From NCBI RefSeq assembly GCF_020905335.1, contig NZ_JAJJMN010000002.1:1116001-1180000 (forward strand): 64,000 bases of DNA. The letters are read 5' to 3'. Each line of letters begins with the position of its first letter. Position 1 is the stretch's first letter. This DNA comes from Flavobacterium lipolyticum (GTDB taxonomy: Bacteria; Bacteroidota; Bacteroidia; Flavobacteriales; Flavobacteriaceae). The notes under the pieces were generated by a model. The model saw nothing but the letters and a program-made list of their open reading frames with translations, was not told the origin of the DNA and did not search any database. Both the position numbers and the translations under genes were made by a program. This document shows, in pieces, positions 25,535-32,993 of the stretch.

Positions 25535-26133
25535 TTTTCTATTATCTTAAGAAGCTTTTCTCTGTTTTTAGCTTCCTTTACAAATTTTGGAAGTCTTGAA
25601 ACCATAGTACTATTACCGCTTCCATTATTATTTCTTTCTCGTAATTCCGCTTCAATATATCTCCCTAAATAATCAATGTGCTGCTGGTTATAAGCCCAAA
25701 AAACAGCTGTTCCCACTTCTTTTTGAAACCAAAGCGGCAAATTGTAATAATGCTCTTTAACTAAGCCGTCATCCCTTTTTGAATTCTTCAAAACCTTTTC
25801 CACTTTTGGTTTCCATTCTTCCTGAAAATTACAATGCGGACATCTTGTTTTATATACTTTCGGTTTGTCTTTTAAGGGTTGTGATTTAAATTCATATCTC
25901 TCATAACATTGATTACAATGTGCTTTGCCATAAGCAATGTATTGATAAACGGGGCTGTCAAGTTTCAGAAAGCAATCTTTACATTCAAAAACTTTAGTGG
26001 AGCAATGCCCGCACTTACATCCTTCTGAAAGTTTACTCTTTACCTTAGCTTTAGCATCACATTTTGGACACCTTACTAAAATCTCGTTTATAAAACTTTC
26101 TAAAAACTTATTCTCATCCTGAAATCTTTTCAT
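25522..26133 (-). CDS. Multi-zinc-ribbon protein of the prfH-rtcB operon
   Basis: A 203-residue protein with five cysteine clusters in its first 101 residues: C22/C25, C39/C41/C44, C51/C54, C73/C76 and C98/C101. These suggest two or three zinc ribbons of the kind that bind RNA or protein. The C-terminal half (about 125-203) has no cysteines and reads [20 protein letters not shown] with [15 protein letters not shown], then a basic helix [21 protein letters not shown] recognise no named family beyond the zinc ribbons. It starts 12 bp after the rtcB stop and overlaps prfH by 13 bp, so it is surely co-translated. The inference is an accessory factor in ribosome repair. Confidence 0.8.
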   Translation of the reverse strand: MKRFQDENKFLESFINEILVRCPKCDAKAKVKSKLSEGCKCGHCSTKVFECKDCFLKLDSPVYQYIAYGKAHCNQCYERYEFKSQPLKDKPKVYKTRCPHCNFQEEWKPKVEKVLKNSKRDDGLVKEHYYNLPLWFQKEVGTAVFWAYNQQHIDYLGRYIEAELRERNNNGSGNSTMVSRLPKFVKEAKNREKLLKIIEKWKK

Positions 26134-26145
26134 AATCTTTGTTTT

Positions 26146-27537
26146 TTATCGGTCCATTCTAACAATCTTTGGTGTGAAAGTTCCCAGAACTTCAACCAAA
26201 TCACTTTGATTTGACATCACTTTGGTAATGTCCTTGTACGCCATAGGTGCTTCATCAATATTCCCTCCAATCAAGGTAACCTCATTCGCTTTTAATACCT
26301 TTTTAATTTCACTTTGTGTAAAAGTACTTTTACACTTTGCTCTTGAAAATAAACGTCCCGCACCGTGAGACGCAGAGTTTAAACTCTCAGCATTACCTTT
26401 ACCCTTCACAATGTAACCGGGAGCAGTCATCGATCCGGGAATAATCCCCAATTGGCCTTCTGCGGCAGGTGTTGCCCCTTTTCTATGTACAATACATTCC
26501 TGACCGTTTACCATTTCTTTCCAGGCAAAATTGTGGTGATTTTCAATCGTAACCACTACCCTTTTCCCAATAGCTTTGGCAATTCGTCTGTGAATATCAT
26601 CGTGACAGGCCTTTGCATATTCACCGGCTAAATTCATAGCAAGCCAATATTCCTGCCCATCATGCGTATTCAAATCTAACCAGGCCAAATGCTGCACATT
26701 TTTTGGTAACGGACATTGTTTTGTCGCCAAATAGGTATAATGCTTCGCAATATTTGCTCCTAATCCCCGAGATCCACTATGCGATAAAACGGCGAAATAC
26801 TCCCCTTTGTCAAGCTTCCACTCGTTTTCAGGATTCTCAATTTTAGCAATTCCGAATTCGACAAAATGATTTCCTCCACCCGAACTACCCAATTGTTTAT
26901 ACGCCTTCGGTAAAAGATTTTTCAATAATGGAATGTCTTGAAATTCACTTTTGTAAAAAACATCATGATCTACTCTTGAAGCATGAGTTTCATACATTCC
27001 AAATTTGGTATTGTCCCTCAAAATAGCTTCTAACTGATGTTCTTTACCTTTAAAATGAGAAGCTGGCAAGTCAAAAATCGAAAGACTCATTCGGCATCCA
27101 ATATCCACTCCGACTCCATACGGAATTACAGCATTATCGGTTGCCAAAACTCCACCAATGGGCAATCCATAGCCCGAATGTGCGTCCGGCATTAAAGCAC
27201 CCGCCACTGAAATTGGCAGTTTTAACGAATCATACAATTGATATTTCGCCTGTTCATCAATCTCATTTTCACCAAAAATTTTGAAGGGAGCTCTTGTTGT
27301 TTTCAACTGATGCATTCTTACCTGAACCGGCTTTATTAAACCTTCAGCCACCTTGCCCCAGGTACCATTTCCTTCGTACTTTTCGGGATTCAGCAGAACA
27401 TCTTTTGCTTCGGTTAGAATAGATTCTTTTTTCTCTCTTTTTCTATATCTGTTAATTTGCCCTAAGGCAATGTTTATTGAATTGTTTTTTGGAAACCCCA
27501 ATTTAATCAGGTCTTTTCCGGATAATTTATTTCCCAT
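26146..27537 (-). CDS. rtcB: RtcB-type RNA ligase (RtcB2 group by context)
   Basis: It joins 2',3'-cyclic phosphate (or 3'-phosphate) and 5'-OH RNA ends with GTP and Mn2+. The 463 residues are in range. Catalytic marks are GVGVDIGCRMSL (metal Asp and Cys), SSGGGNHFVEFG, LSHSGSRGLG, IENHHNFAW, VHRKGATPA, and ASHGAGRLFSR, which carries the guanylylated histidine. The neighbouring PrfH shows that this copy is the ribosome-repair type and not a tRNA-splicing or general RtcB. No archease or RtcA gene is present. The start at 27537 lies 3 bp after the stop of the unknown basic gene. Confidence 0.93.
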   Translation of the reverse strand: MGNKLSGKDLIKLGFPKNNSINIALGQINRYRKREKKESILTEAKDVLLNPEKYEGNGTWGKVAEGLIKPVQVRMHQLKTTRAPFKIFGENEIDEQAKYQLYDSLKLPISVAGALMPDAHSGYGLPIGGVLATDNAVIPYGVGVDIGCRMSLSIFDLPASHFKGKEHQLEAILRDNTKFGMYETHASRVDHDVFYKSEFQDIPLLKNLLPKAYKQLGSSGGGNHFVEFGIAKIENPENEWKLDKGEYFAVLSHSGSRGLGANIAKHYTYLATKQCPLPKNVQHLAWLDLNTHDGQEYWLAMNLAGEYAKACHDDIHRRIAKAIGKRVVVTIENHHNFAWKEMVNGQECIVHRKGATPAAEGQLGIIPGSMTAPGYIVKGKGNAESLNSASHGAGRLFSRAKCKSTFTQSEIKKVLKANEVTLIGGNIDEAPMAYKDITKVMSNQSDLVEVLGTFTPKIVRMDR

Positions 27538-27540
27538 GAT

Positions 27541-28305
27541 TTAGATCATTTCGTCTACATATTGCTGATACAATGCCTGTAGACTTTTATTTTTAATTGG
27601 ACTTATCTCTTTTGGATTCTCTTTTTCGTAGTAACTCCATTTATGAGAAATGCCCTTTATTAATCTGTTTATTTTATATCTCAGATGATTGTTTACAATA
27701 TAATTGTCTATAAACTGAATTTGACTTTCCAAGTCAGAATCAACCATTTTGGCATGTGTTATCATATAAGGACTAACACGCAGTACATATCGCCAGGGCT
27801 CATTGAATACATAGTGAATTTTGTATCGTTTACAATTGCTGCACCAGCGTTCTCTTTTATAAAAATGTACTTTTTCTTTTTCGGTCAATTCGAGTTTTGA
27901 ACTTTTCCATTCCCATTCTGAAAATTCTTTTACCGTTTGGATATTTTCAACATATACATGCTTTCTTTTTCTCTTTTTCTTTCTCTTAAAAGATTTTTCA
28001 GGAGAAAACTGCCATGTATTTATTTTTTCCAATAATTCTCTGTAAAATGAAGCTTCACTTGATCTGGCGACATCATCTCTTAATTTAAAATTACGCTGCC
28101 ATCCTTTCTGATAAGGAACTTCTAAAGGAACCAATGGCAAATTTCTACGCTTTTTCCAAAGGTTAACTTCAAGTTTTCTTAACTCAATTAATTGTTTTTC
28201 AAAATCTTCTTTAATTAATCGTCTTTTCTTTCTTTTACTTTTAAAACGAGCACATAAAGCATACTCGTCTACCGTATAATTTTCCATAAAAAAATTATAG
28301 TGCAT
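27541..28305 (-). CDS. Unknown basic protein, first gene of the prfH-rtcB operon
   Basis: A 254-residue protein with no recognised domain. It is very basic: ARFKSKRKKRRL near residue 19 and KSFKRKKKRKRKHVYV near residue 104. A single cysteine pair, CSNCKRYKIHYVF, lies near residue 185. The C-terminal third is helical (QIQFIDNYIVNNHLRYKINR). Basic patches plus a CxxC suggest RNA or ribosome binding. Its stop is 3 bp from the rtcB start, so it belongs to the operon. ATG 28305 gives the longest frame; ATG 28287 (MENYTVDEYALC) is an equally good start. Function in rRNA repair is inferred from position only. Confidence 0.7.
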   Translation of the reverse strand: MHYNFFMENYTVDEYALCARFKSKRKKRRLIKEDFEKQLIELRKLEVNLWKKRRNLPLVPLEVPYQKGWQRNFKLRDDVARSSEASFYRELLEKINTWQFSPEKSFKRKKKRKRKHVYVENIQTVKEFSEWEWKSSKLELTEKEKVHFYKRERWCSNCKRYKIHYVFNEPWRYVLRVSPYMITHAKMVDSDLESQIQFIDNYIVNNHLRYKINRLIKGISHKWSYYEKENPKEISPIKNKSLQALYQQYVDEMI

Positions 28306-28333
28306 TAAATTAACAGCCCAATAGGCTTAGCAT

Positions 28334-28352
28334 TTTATCCTTGAAGGATAAA
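28334..28352. promoter_or_regulatory. Small palindrome upstream of the prfH-rtcB operon
   Basis: TTTATCC-TTGAA-GGATAAA is a perfect 7-bp inverted repeat about 30 bp before the first gene's longest start. It may be an operator or a 5' stem. No consensus -7 box was found near it, so the operon promoter is not located. Confidence 0.35.
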
Positions 28353-28395
28353 TAAAATCGATTTTTCGGGAAAATTTGAAGTATCTAGAATAAAA

Positions 28396-28427
28396 AAAAG
28401 CCCGAAACTAAATGTCTTCGGGCTTTT
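28396..28427 (-). terminator. Terminator of the small RNA/peptide unit
   Basis: The stem AAAAGCCCGAA/TTCGGGCTTTT (28396-28406 with 28417-28427) is followed on the minus strand by a long U-tract (28392-28399). It ends the unit that begins at the promoter near 28601. Confidence 0.85.
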
Positions 28428-28447
28428 ATATATCTAAAAATATATTT

Positions 28448-28531
28448 CTAAGATTGAAATAAGCCACGAAGAAGCACTGCACCAAAATTGTTTGATGTGA
28501 AGCTCTGAGATGTAGATGTAAATACAAACAT
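28448..28531 (-). CDS. Possible 27-residue peptide gene in a stand-alone transcript
   Basis: ATG 28531 has an A-rich upstream region (GAAGAAAAA) and the frame ends at TAG 28448, 21 bp before a strong terminator stem. The peptide runs MFVFTSTSQSFTSNN then FGAVLLRGLFQS: Ser/Thr-rich, then hydrophobic with one Arg. A consensus promoter starts the RNA about 65 nt upstream, giving a transcript of about 200 nt. It could be a peptide gene, a regulatory RNA, or a leader. No family is known to me. Confidence 0.45.
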   Translation of the reverse strand: MFVFTSTSQSFTSNNFGAVLLRGLFQS

Positions 28532-28600
28532 TTTTTCTTCGTTTTTAAAGGGTTATTATTTTTTTCGTCTGCAAATATTCAGAATACTTTTTCGATTTTC

Positions 28601-28629
28601 CAAATTTATTTTAAGAAAAATCAGTACAA
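28601..28629 (-). promoter_or_regulatory. Consensus promoter of the small RNA/peptide unit
   Basis: On the minus strand TTG (28629-28627), an 18-nt spacer and TAAATTTG (28608-28601) match the Bacteroidota TTG/TAnnTTTG promoter in both elements and spacing. It is among the best matches in the window. Confidence 0.6.
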
Positions 28630-28734
28630 AAAAAATATTTATATTATTCCTAAAGCCAAAAAATAGACTACAGAACTCAAAATCAAAAAGATAGAAATCG
28701 TATTTTAAGAATATTTTTCTTGATATTTTTTTAC

Positions 28735-28834
28735 TTAACCGCAAAGAACGCAAAGAAAAAAACGCAACGTTCGCAAAGCTACAAAACTAAATCGTTGCGA
28801 ACTTTGCGAAAATCGTTGCGTGCCTCGCGGTTAA
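28735..28834. repeat. REP-like palindromic intergenic element
   Basis: The 100-bp element begins TTAACCGC and ends GCGGTTAA. Inside, AACGCAAAG/TTCGCAAAG words on the left mirror GAACTTTGCG and CGTTGCG on the right. Its GC-richer character differs from the A/T-rich flanks. It lies downstream of the response regulator terminator and is probably a dispersed palindromic repeat. Confidence 0.65.
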
Positions 28835-28842
28835 AATTCTGC

Positions 28843-28875
28843 ATAAAAAAAGTCCTGATTTCTCAGGACTTTACT
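28843..28875 (-). terminator. Terminator of the two-component operon
   Basis: The stem AAAGTCCTGA/TCAGGACTTT (28849-28858 with 28863-28872, loop TTTC) has a U-tract on the minus strand. It is 28 bp past the stop of the response regulator gene. Confidence 0.85.
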
Positions 28876-28902
28876 ATTTTTTTTGTTTGGTTATGTTTTT
28901 TG

Positions 28903-29619
28903 TTACTCTGTAACTTTGCTTTTAACAACTAGTCTGAAACCTTCACCGTGAATGTTTAGAATTTCAACATCTTCGTCAGCTTTTAGGTATTTTCTAAGTT
29001 TGGCGATGTAAACGTCCATACTTCTGGATGTAAAATAGTTATCGTCTCTCCAGATTTTAGTCAAAGCTAATTCTCTTGGCATTAAGTCATTTTCATGAAG
29101 AATCAACATTTTAAGCAATTCGTTCTCTTTTGGAGACAATTTAATTGGCTCTTCATCCTGGAAAGTCAGGAATCTTAGTTTTGAATTTAAATGAAATTTA
29201 CCAATATTGAATTCGAACTGTACCTGTTCTGCTTTTGTATCAGCCGATTTTCTTTGAATGATCGCTTTAATTTTCATCAATAAAACTTCTGAATCAAAAG
29301 GCTTATTCAAATAATCATCAGCACCGGCTTTGTACCCTTTCAATACATCTTCTTTCATAGACTTAGCTGTTAAGAAGATAATCGGCACTTCGCTGTTCTT
29401 TTCTCTAATCTCCTTGGCTAAAGTATAACCATCTTTATAAGGCATCATCACATCAAGAATACACAAATCATATACATCCTTCTTGAATTTTTCGAAACCT
29501 TCCATACCGTTTTTAGCTAAAGTAACTTCAAAGTCATTTAACATTAGATAATCTTTAAGAACTGCCCCAAAATTAAGGTCATCTTCTACTAAAAGTATTC
29601 TTTTGTTATTATTTTCCAT
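28903..29619 (-). CDS. OmpR-family response regulator (RprY-like)
   Basis: A 238-residue DNA-binding regulator with a receiver domain at about 6-122 (Asp56 in LCILDVMMPYKDGY, switch Thr in FLTAKS, Lys in LNKPFDS) and a winged-helix effector domain at about 135-235 (KLSPKENELLKMLI, DNYFTSRSMDVYIAKLRKYL, ILNIHGEGFRLV). It is the partner of the kinase 3 bp upstream. The pair resembles RprX/RprY of other Bacteroidota, an essential or stress-linked system. The identity with RprY is inference. Confidence 0.93.
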   Translation of the reverse strand: MENNNKRILLVEDDLNFGAVLKDYLMLNDFEVTLAKNGMEGFEKFKKDVYDLCILDVMMPYKDGYTLAKEIREKNSEVPIIFLTAKSMKEDVLKGYKAGADDYLNKPFDSEVLLMKIKAIIQRKSADTKAEQVQFEFNIGKFHLNSKLRFLTFQDEEPIKLSPKENELLKMLILHENDLMPRELALTKIWRDDNYFTSRSMDVYIAKLRKYLKADEDVEILNIHGEGFRLVVKSKVTE

Positions 29620-29622
29620 ATT

Positions 29623-31209
29623 TTAATTTATTAATGGTATTTTTATTATAAAGGTGCTACCTTTTCCTTTCTCGCTTTCAACATATACTTGACCATTATG
29701 GTCCTCTACTATTCTTTTCACATAAGCCAGACCTAGCCCGTGTCCTTTTACATTATGTAAATCTCCTGTATGTTCTCTATAAAATTTCTCAAAAACTCGT
29801 TTTTGAGCTACCTTACTCATACCAAGACCATTATCTTTTACTTTTATCAGAATCATGTCTTTGACATTTTCTGTAAAAATTTCTATTTCAGGCGTACCTG
29901 GAGAATATTTTATCGCATTCTCCAAAATATTAACCAACACATTTGTAAAATGCACTTCGTTGATCAGACAGGTTGTTCTCGCCGCATGAAAATGTTTGGC
30001 GACACTTCCTCCTCTGTCTTCTAAAATTAAATTTACATGTTCAATTGCATCATCAATGATATCATGAATAGCAGTTGGTTCTTTTGTAATATCCAGTTCT
30101 CTCTTTTCCAGTTTAGAAATGCGAAGCACGTTTTCTACCTGAGCATGCATTCTTTTATTTTCATCCCGGATCATTTGAAGGTAACGATACACTTTTTCTT
30201 TATCTTCAATTATCTTAGGGTTTTTAATAGCATCTAATGCCAGATTAATTGTCGCTATTGGCGTTTTAAACTCGTGCGTCATGTTATTTATAAAATCGGT
30301 CTTGATTTCAGAAATATGCTTTTGACGTAACAATTGATTTAGTGCACTGGTATAAGCAACTATAATAATTAATGTGAAAATTATTGACAGTATCGTAATA
30401 CTTAATAATTCTGACAATAAGAATTTCTTTTTATGCGGAAATGTAATAAACAATTCATATTTACTATTTCCTTCATTATCTGTATAAATTGGCACGTGGT
30501 AACTTGCGTCTTTATCGTAATGAAATCCATCTGATCTTACTTTTGTCGCAAGACCATTGTTGAGAACTCCGTATTCAAATTTGGTTTTCACACCGTATTC
30601 TCCCAGTTCTTTCTTTAGGAGTTTTTGAAGTTTATCCTTTGTAATTCTACCTTCTATAGGCGTCAAAGAAGCAACGTCTTTGTACTGAATTTGCTGTTGA
30701 ACTTTATTTAAAATATCAAGACTTCCTGATTTTTCGATTTTTAAATCAGGTATAATACTTTGCCCTAAAGCATTATTGTCAATATTATTGTTATTGTTGT
30801 ATACTTCTGTAACTCTTTTTGAACTAAAGTTTTTAAATCTTTCGCTGCTAAATTTTTTATTAAAAATCGAGCCGCTAATATCATAATCTTCAGAGGTAAG
30901 CGTATTAGAATAAACTATTGTTTTGTTTGTTTTTGCGTTTCTTTGAATGTAAAAAACCTGAAGTAAGTCTTCTTTTTTAGGTGTTTTTCCGGTACTGTCT
31001 TTAATGCGGTTGTATTTATCGTAAAAACTGTATTCTTCCTGCTGCTCCAATTTATCAGCAACATTCCCAATTACCTGAGTAACATGATATTTAAATTGCT
31101 CATCGTTATTTTTGAACGAAGAATTAAACCAATATACCTGCACCAAAATTATCCCGATTAAGGACAAGCTCATCAATAAAACAAGTAATCTAAAAAATAA
31201 TTTATTCAT
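29623..31209 (-). CDS. Transmembrane sensor histidine kinase (RprX-like)
   Basis: A 528-residue kinase. One membrane helix is at 6-28 (LLVLLMSLSLIGIILVQVYWF), then a periplasmic sensor of about 230 residues, then a second helix near 270-292 (LSITILSIIFTLIIIVAYTSA). The HisKA domain has His312 in NNMTHEFKTPIATIN; the ATPase domain has ENAIKYSPG, DNGLGMS and KGHGLGLAYV. The sensor region is not a named domain I recognise. A -7 box sits only 6 nt before the ATG. It is co-transcribed with the regulator. Confidence 0.93.
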   Translation of the reverse strand: MNKLFFRLLVLLMSLSLIGIILVQVYWFNSSFKNNDEQFKYHVTQVIGNVADKLEQQEEYSFYDKYNRIKDSTGKTPKKEDLLQVFYIQRNAKTNKTIVYSNTLTSEDYDISGSIFNKKFSSERFKNFSSKRVTEVYNNNNNIDNNALGQSIIPDLKIEKSGSLDILNKVQQQIQYKDVASLTPIEGRITKDKLQKLLKKELGEYGVKTKFEYGVLNNGLATKVRSDGFHYDKDASYHVPIYTDNEGNSKYELFITFPHKKKFLLSELLSITILSIIFTLIIIVAYTSALNQLLRQKHISEIKTDFINNMTHEFKTPIATINLALDAIKNPKIIEDKEKVYRYLQMIRDENKRMHAQVENVLRISKLEKRELDITKEPTAIHDIIDDAIEHVNLILEDRGGSVAKHFHAARTTCLINEVHFTNVLVNILENAIKYSPGTPEIEIFTENVKDMILIKVKDNGLGMSKVAQKRVFEKFYREHTGDLHNVKGHGLGLAYVKRIVEDHNGQVYVESEKGKGSTFIIKIPLIN

Positions 31210-31214
31210 CGAAA

Positions 31215-31222
31215 CAAAATTA
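31215..31222 (-). promoter_or_regulatory. -7 box directly before the sensor kinase start
   Basis: Minus-strand TAATTTTG (31222-31215) fits TAnnTTTG and ends 6 nt before the ATG at 31209, which would give a leaderless or nearly leaderless mRNA. No TTG element is at standard spacing, so support is partial. Confidence 0.4.
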
Positions 31223-31268
31223 ATATTTTAACAATATACTAAATAATACATTAACCAAATATTAACAT

Positions 31269-31865
31269 TTAAGACTGATTTTGTTTTATATTTAAAATTT
31301 TAAGAATTTTAACAACTTCTTCTCTAGCAATTTTAAGATTACTGTTATTAATAACAAAATTGCTTAAAGAAATTCGTTTTTCATCATCCCACTGCATTTT
31401 CATCCGACTTAAAACTTGCTCTCGTGTGGTTTTATCACGCTTAACAACTCTTTCAATTCTCATCTCTTCGGGAGCTGTAACGGTTACTATAACATCACAA
31501 TCTTTATAACGACCGCTTTCAAACAAAATTGCAGCTTCGTAAATCACATAGTGGTATTTTTTATTTTTCAACAACCAAAGCTCGAAGTCTTCTTTAACTG
31601 CCGGATGTACAATTGCATTTAATGTCGCCAGTTTATCAGCATCATTAAAAACAATCTCGGCTAATTTAGCTCTGTTTAAAACATCATTTTCAAAGAGCGA
31701 GTCTCCAAAAGCAAGTTTAATTTGTTTCACAATCTTTTCAGACTGCATTACTTTTTTGGCTTCATCATCGGCGATATACAAGGGTACCCCCATTTCTGCA
31801 AAATAGTTTGCAATAGTGGTTTTTCCACTTCCTATTCCGCCTGTCAGGCCAATAATTTTAGCCAT
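31269..31865 (-). CDS. coaE: Dephospho-CoA kinase
   Basis: It phosphorylates dephospho-CoA at the 3' position, the last step of CoA synthesis. The 198 residues are normal. The P-loop LTGGIGSGKTT is at 7-17, and the lid and substrate motifs YIADDEAKKVM, HPAVKEDFELWL and VTAPEEMRIERVVKRD are present. The start is 2 bp after the stop of the glycosyltransferase gene, so they are one operon. coaBC lies 6 kb away in another operon. Confidence 0.95.
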   Translation of the reverse strand: MAKIIGLTGGIGSGKTTIANYFAEMGVPLYIADDEAKKVMQSEKIVKQIKLAFGDSLFENDVLNRAKLAEIVFNDADKLATLNAIVHPAVKEDFELWLLKNKKYHYVIYEAAILFESGRYKDCDVIVTVTAPEEMRIERVVKRDKTTREQVLSRMKMQWDDEKRISLSNFVINNSNLKIAREEVVKILKILNIKQNQS

Positions 31866-31867
31866 AC

Positions 31868-32866
31868 CTATATTTTAAAAAACATTTTAGGAAAAGCCTC
31901 CTGGGGTTTTTTCTTTAAAACAATAACTTTCAGAAACGAATTCAGAAATCCAGTTCCGTAACCATAAAATTGCTTCCATACTGCAATTACAGATAAATAT
32001 CCAATTTTAATGCTTTTATTCTGAATAGCGGCTGTTAGAAAAATTACTACGAAATATACAAAATATAATTGTAATAAGATATCAATATTAAAAATTAACA
32101 ATAAAAAGGCTAATAATAATCCCAGGATAAAAACGGTAGGAAAGAAGAATGTCAGCTTATTATGTTCCGGATACCAACTATTTAATATTGGTCTTGCGAT
32201 TCCAAATTTATTCACCTGAATTGAAAACTTTTCCCAATCAATTCTTCGCTTATGATATACATACGCTTCCGGGAACAATCTGGTTTCAAATCCCAGGTTC
32301 CACAAACGAATAGAAAGATCAGGATCTTCTCCCGGGTGAATGTTTCCAAAACCTTTTGAAGCTATAAAAGCTTTCTTTGAAATCCCCATGTTAAAACTTC
32401 TGGGCTGAAATTTATTGATCTTCTCAGATCCTCCACGAATTCCTCCCGTCGTTAAAAATGAAGTCATCGCAAAATTAATAGCTTTCTGAATATCCGAAAA
32501 ACTATCTAATGCTTTATCCGGCCCTCCAAAACAATCCACATAACCCTCATTAAGCGCTTTTCGAACTTCCGTCAGGTAGTTTGCCGGAATAATACAATCC
32601 GAATCAAAAATGATAAAATAATCCCCTCTGGCCTTCTGCATTCCAAAGTTCCTCGAATCTCCCGGACCTGAATTTTCTTTAAAATAATACGATATATTCA
32701 ATTTGCCTTGATAGTTCATCACGACATCTTTACAAGGTATTGATGATCCGTCTTCGACAAGAACAATTTCAAAGGCTTCATTATAATCGGATTTAGATAA
32801 GCTTTCTAAAAGTTCATCTACTTCATCCGGACGATTATACACGGGTATAATTAAAGAAAAAATCAT
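31868..32866 (-). CDS. Family 2 glycosyltransferase, membrane-anchored
   Basis: A GT-A glycosyltransferase of 332 residues. The N-terminal catalytic part has SLIIPVYNRPDEVDELLESL (2-22), VLVEDGSS, the metal-binding FDSDCIIP, and NMGISKKAF with GEDPDLSIRLW. Two hydrophobic segments near 230-280 (VFILGLLLAFLLLIF, LYFVYFVVIFLTAAI) anchor it in the membrane. I chose ATG 32866 because the family's conserved first strand starts there; a GTG at 32875 is the alternative. It probably adds a sugar to a surface glycan. It is coupled to coaE by a 2-bp gap. Confidence 0.88.
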   Translation of the reverse strand: MIFSLIIPVYNRPDEVDELLESLSKSDYNEAFEIVLVEDGSSIPCKDVVMNYQGKLNISYYFKENSGPGDSRNFGMQKARGDYFIIFDSDCIIPANYLTEVRKALNEGYVDCFGGPDKALDSFSDIQKAINFAMTSFLTTGGIRGGSEKINKFQPRSFNMGISKKAFIASKGFGNIHPGEDPDLSIRLWNLGFETRLFPEAYVYHKRRIDWEKFSIQVNKFGIARPILNSWYPEHNKLTFFFPTVFILGLLLAFLLLIFNIDILLQLYFVYFVVIFLTAAIQNKSIKIGYLSVIAVWKQFYGYGTGFLNSFLKVIVLKKKPQEAFPKMFFKI

Positions 32867-32939
32867 AGCGATCACGCGGTATTAAAGTGGCAATATTTTA
32901 AATTTCAAAATTTTAACAAAGATATGTTATATTCATAAA

Positions 32940-32967
32940 AAAACCATTCGTCGCAACGAATGGTTTT
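32940..32967 (-). terminator. Terminator of fabV
   Basis: The stem AAAACCATTCGT/ACGAATGGTTTT (32940-32951 with 32956-32967, loop CGCA) has A residues before it on + that read as a U-tract on the minus strand. It is 26 bp past the fabV stop. Confidence 0.8.
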
Positions 32968-32993
32968 CCTATATAGTAGTATTTTTTTCTTTT

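Noticed and set aside
28556..28753. Minus-strand frame of 65 codons
   Set aside because: It consists of AT-rich low-complexity codons and overlaps the promoter and spacer of the small transcription unit.
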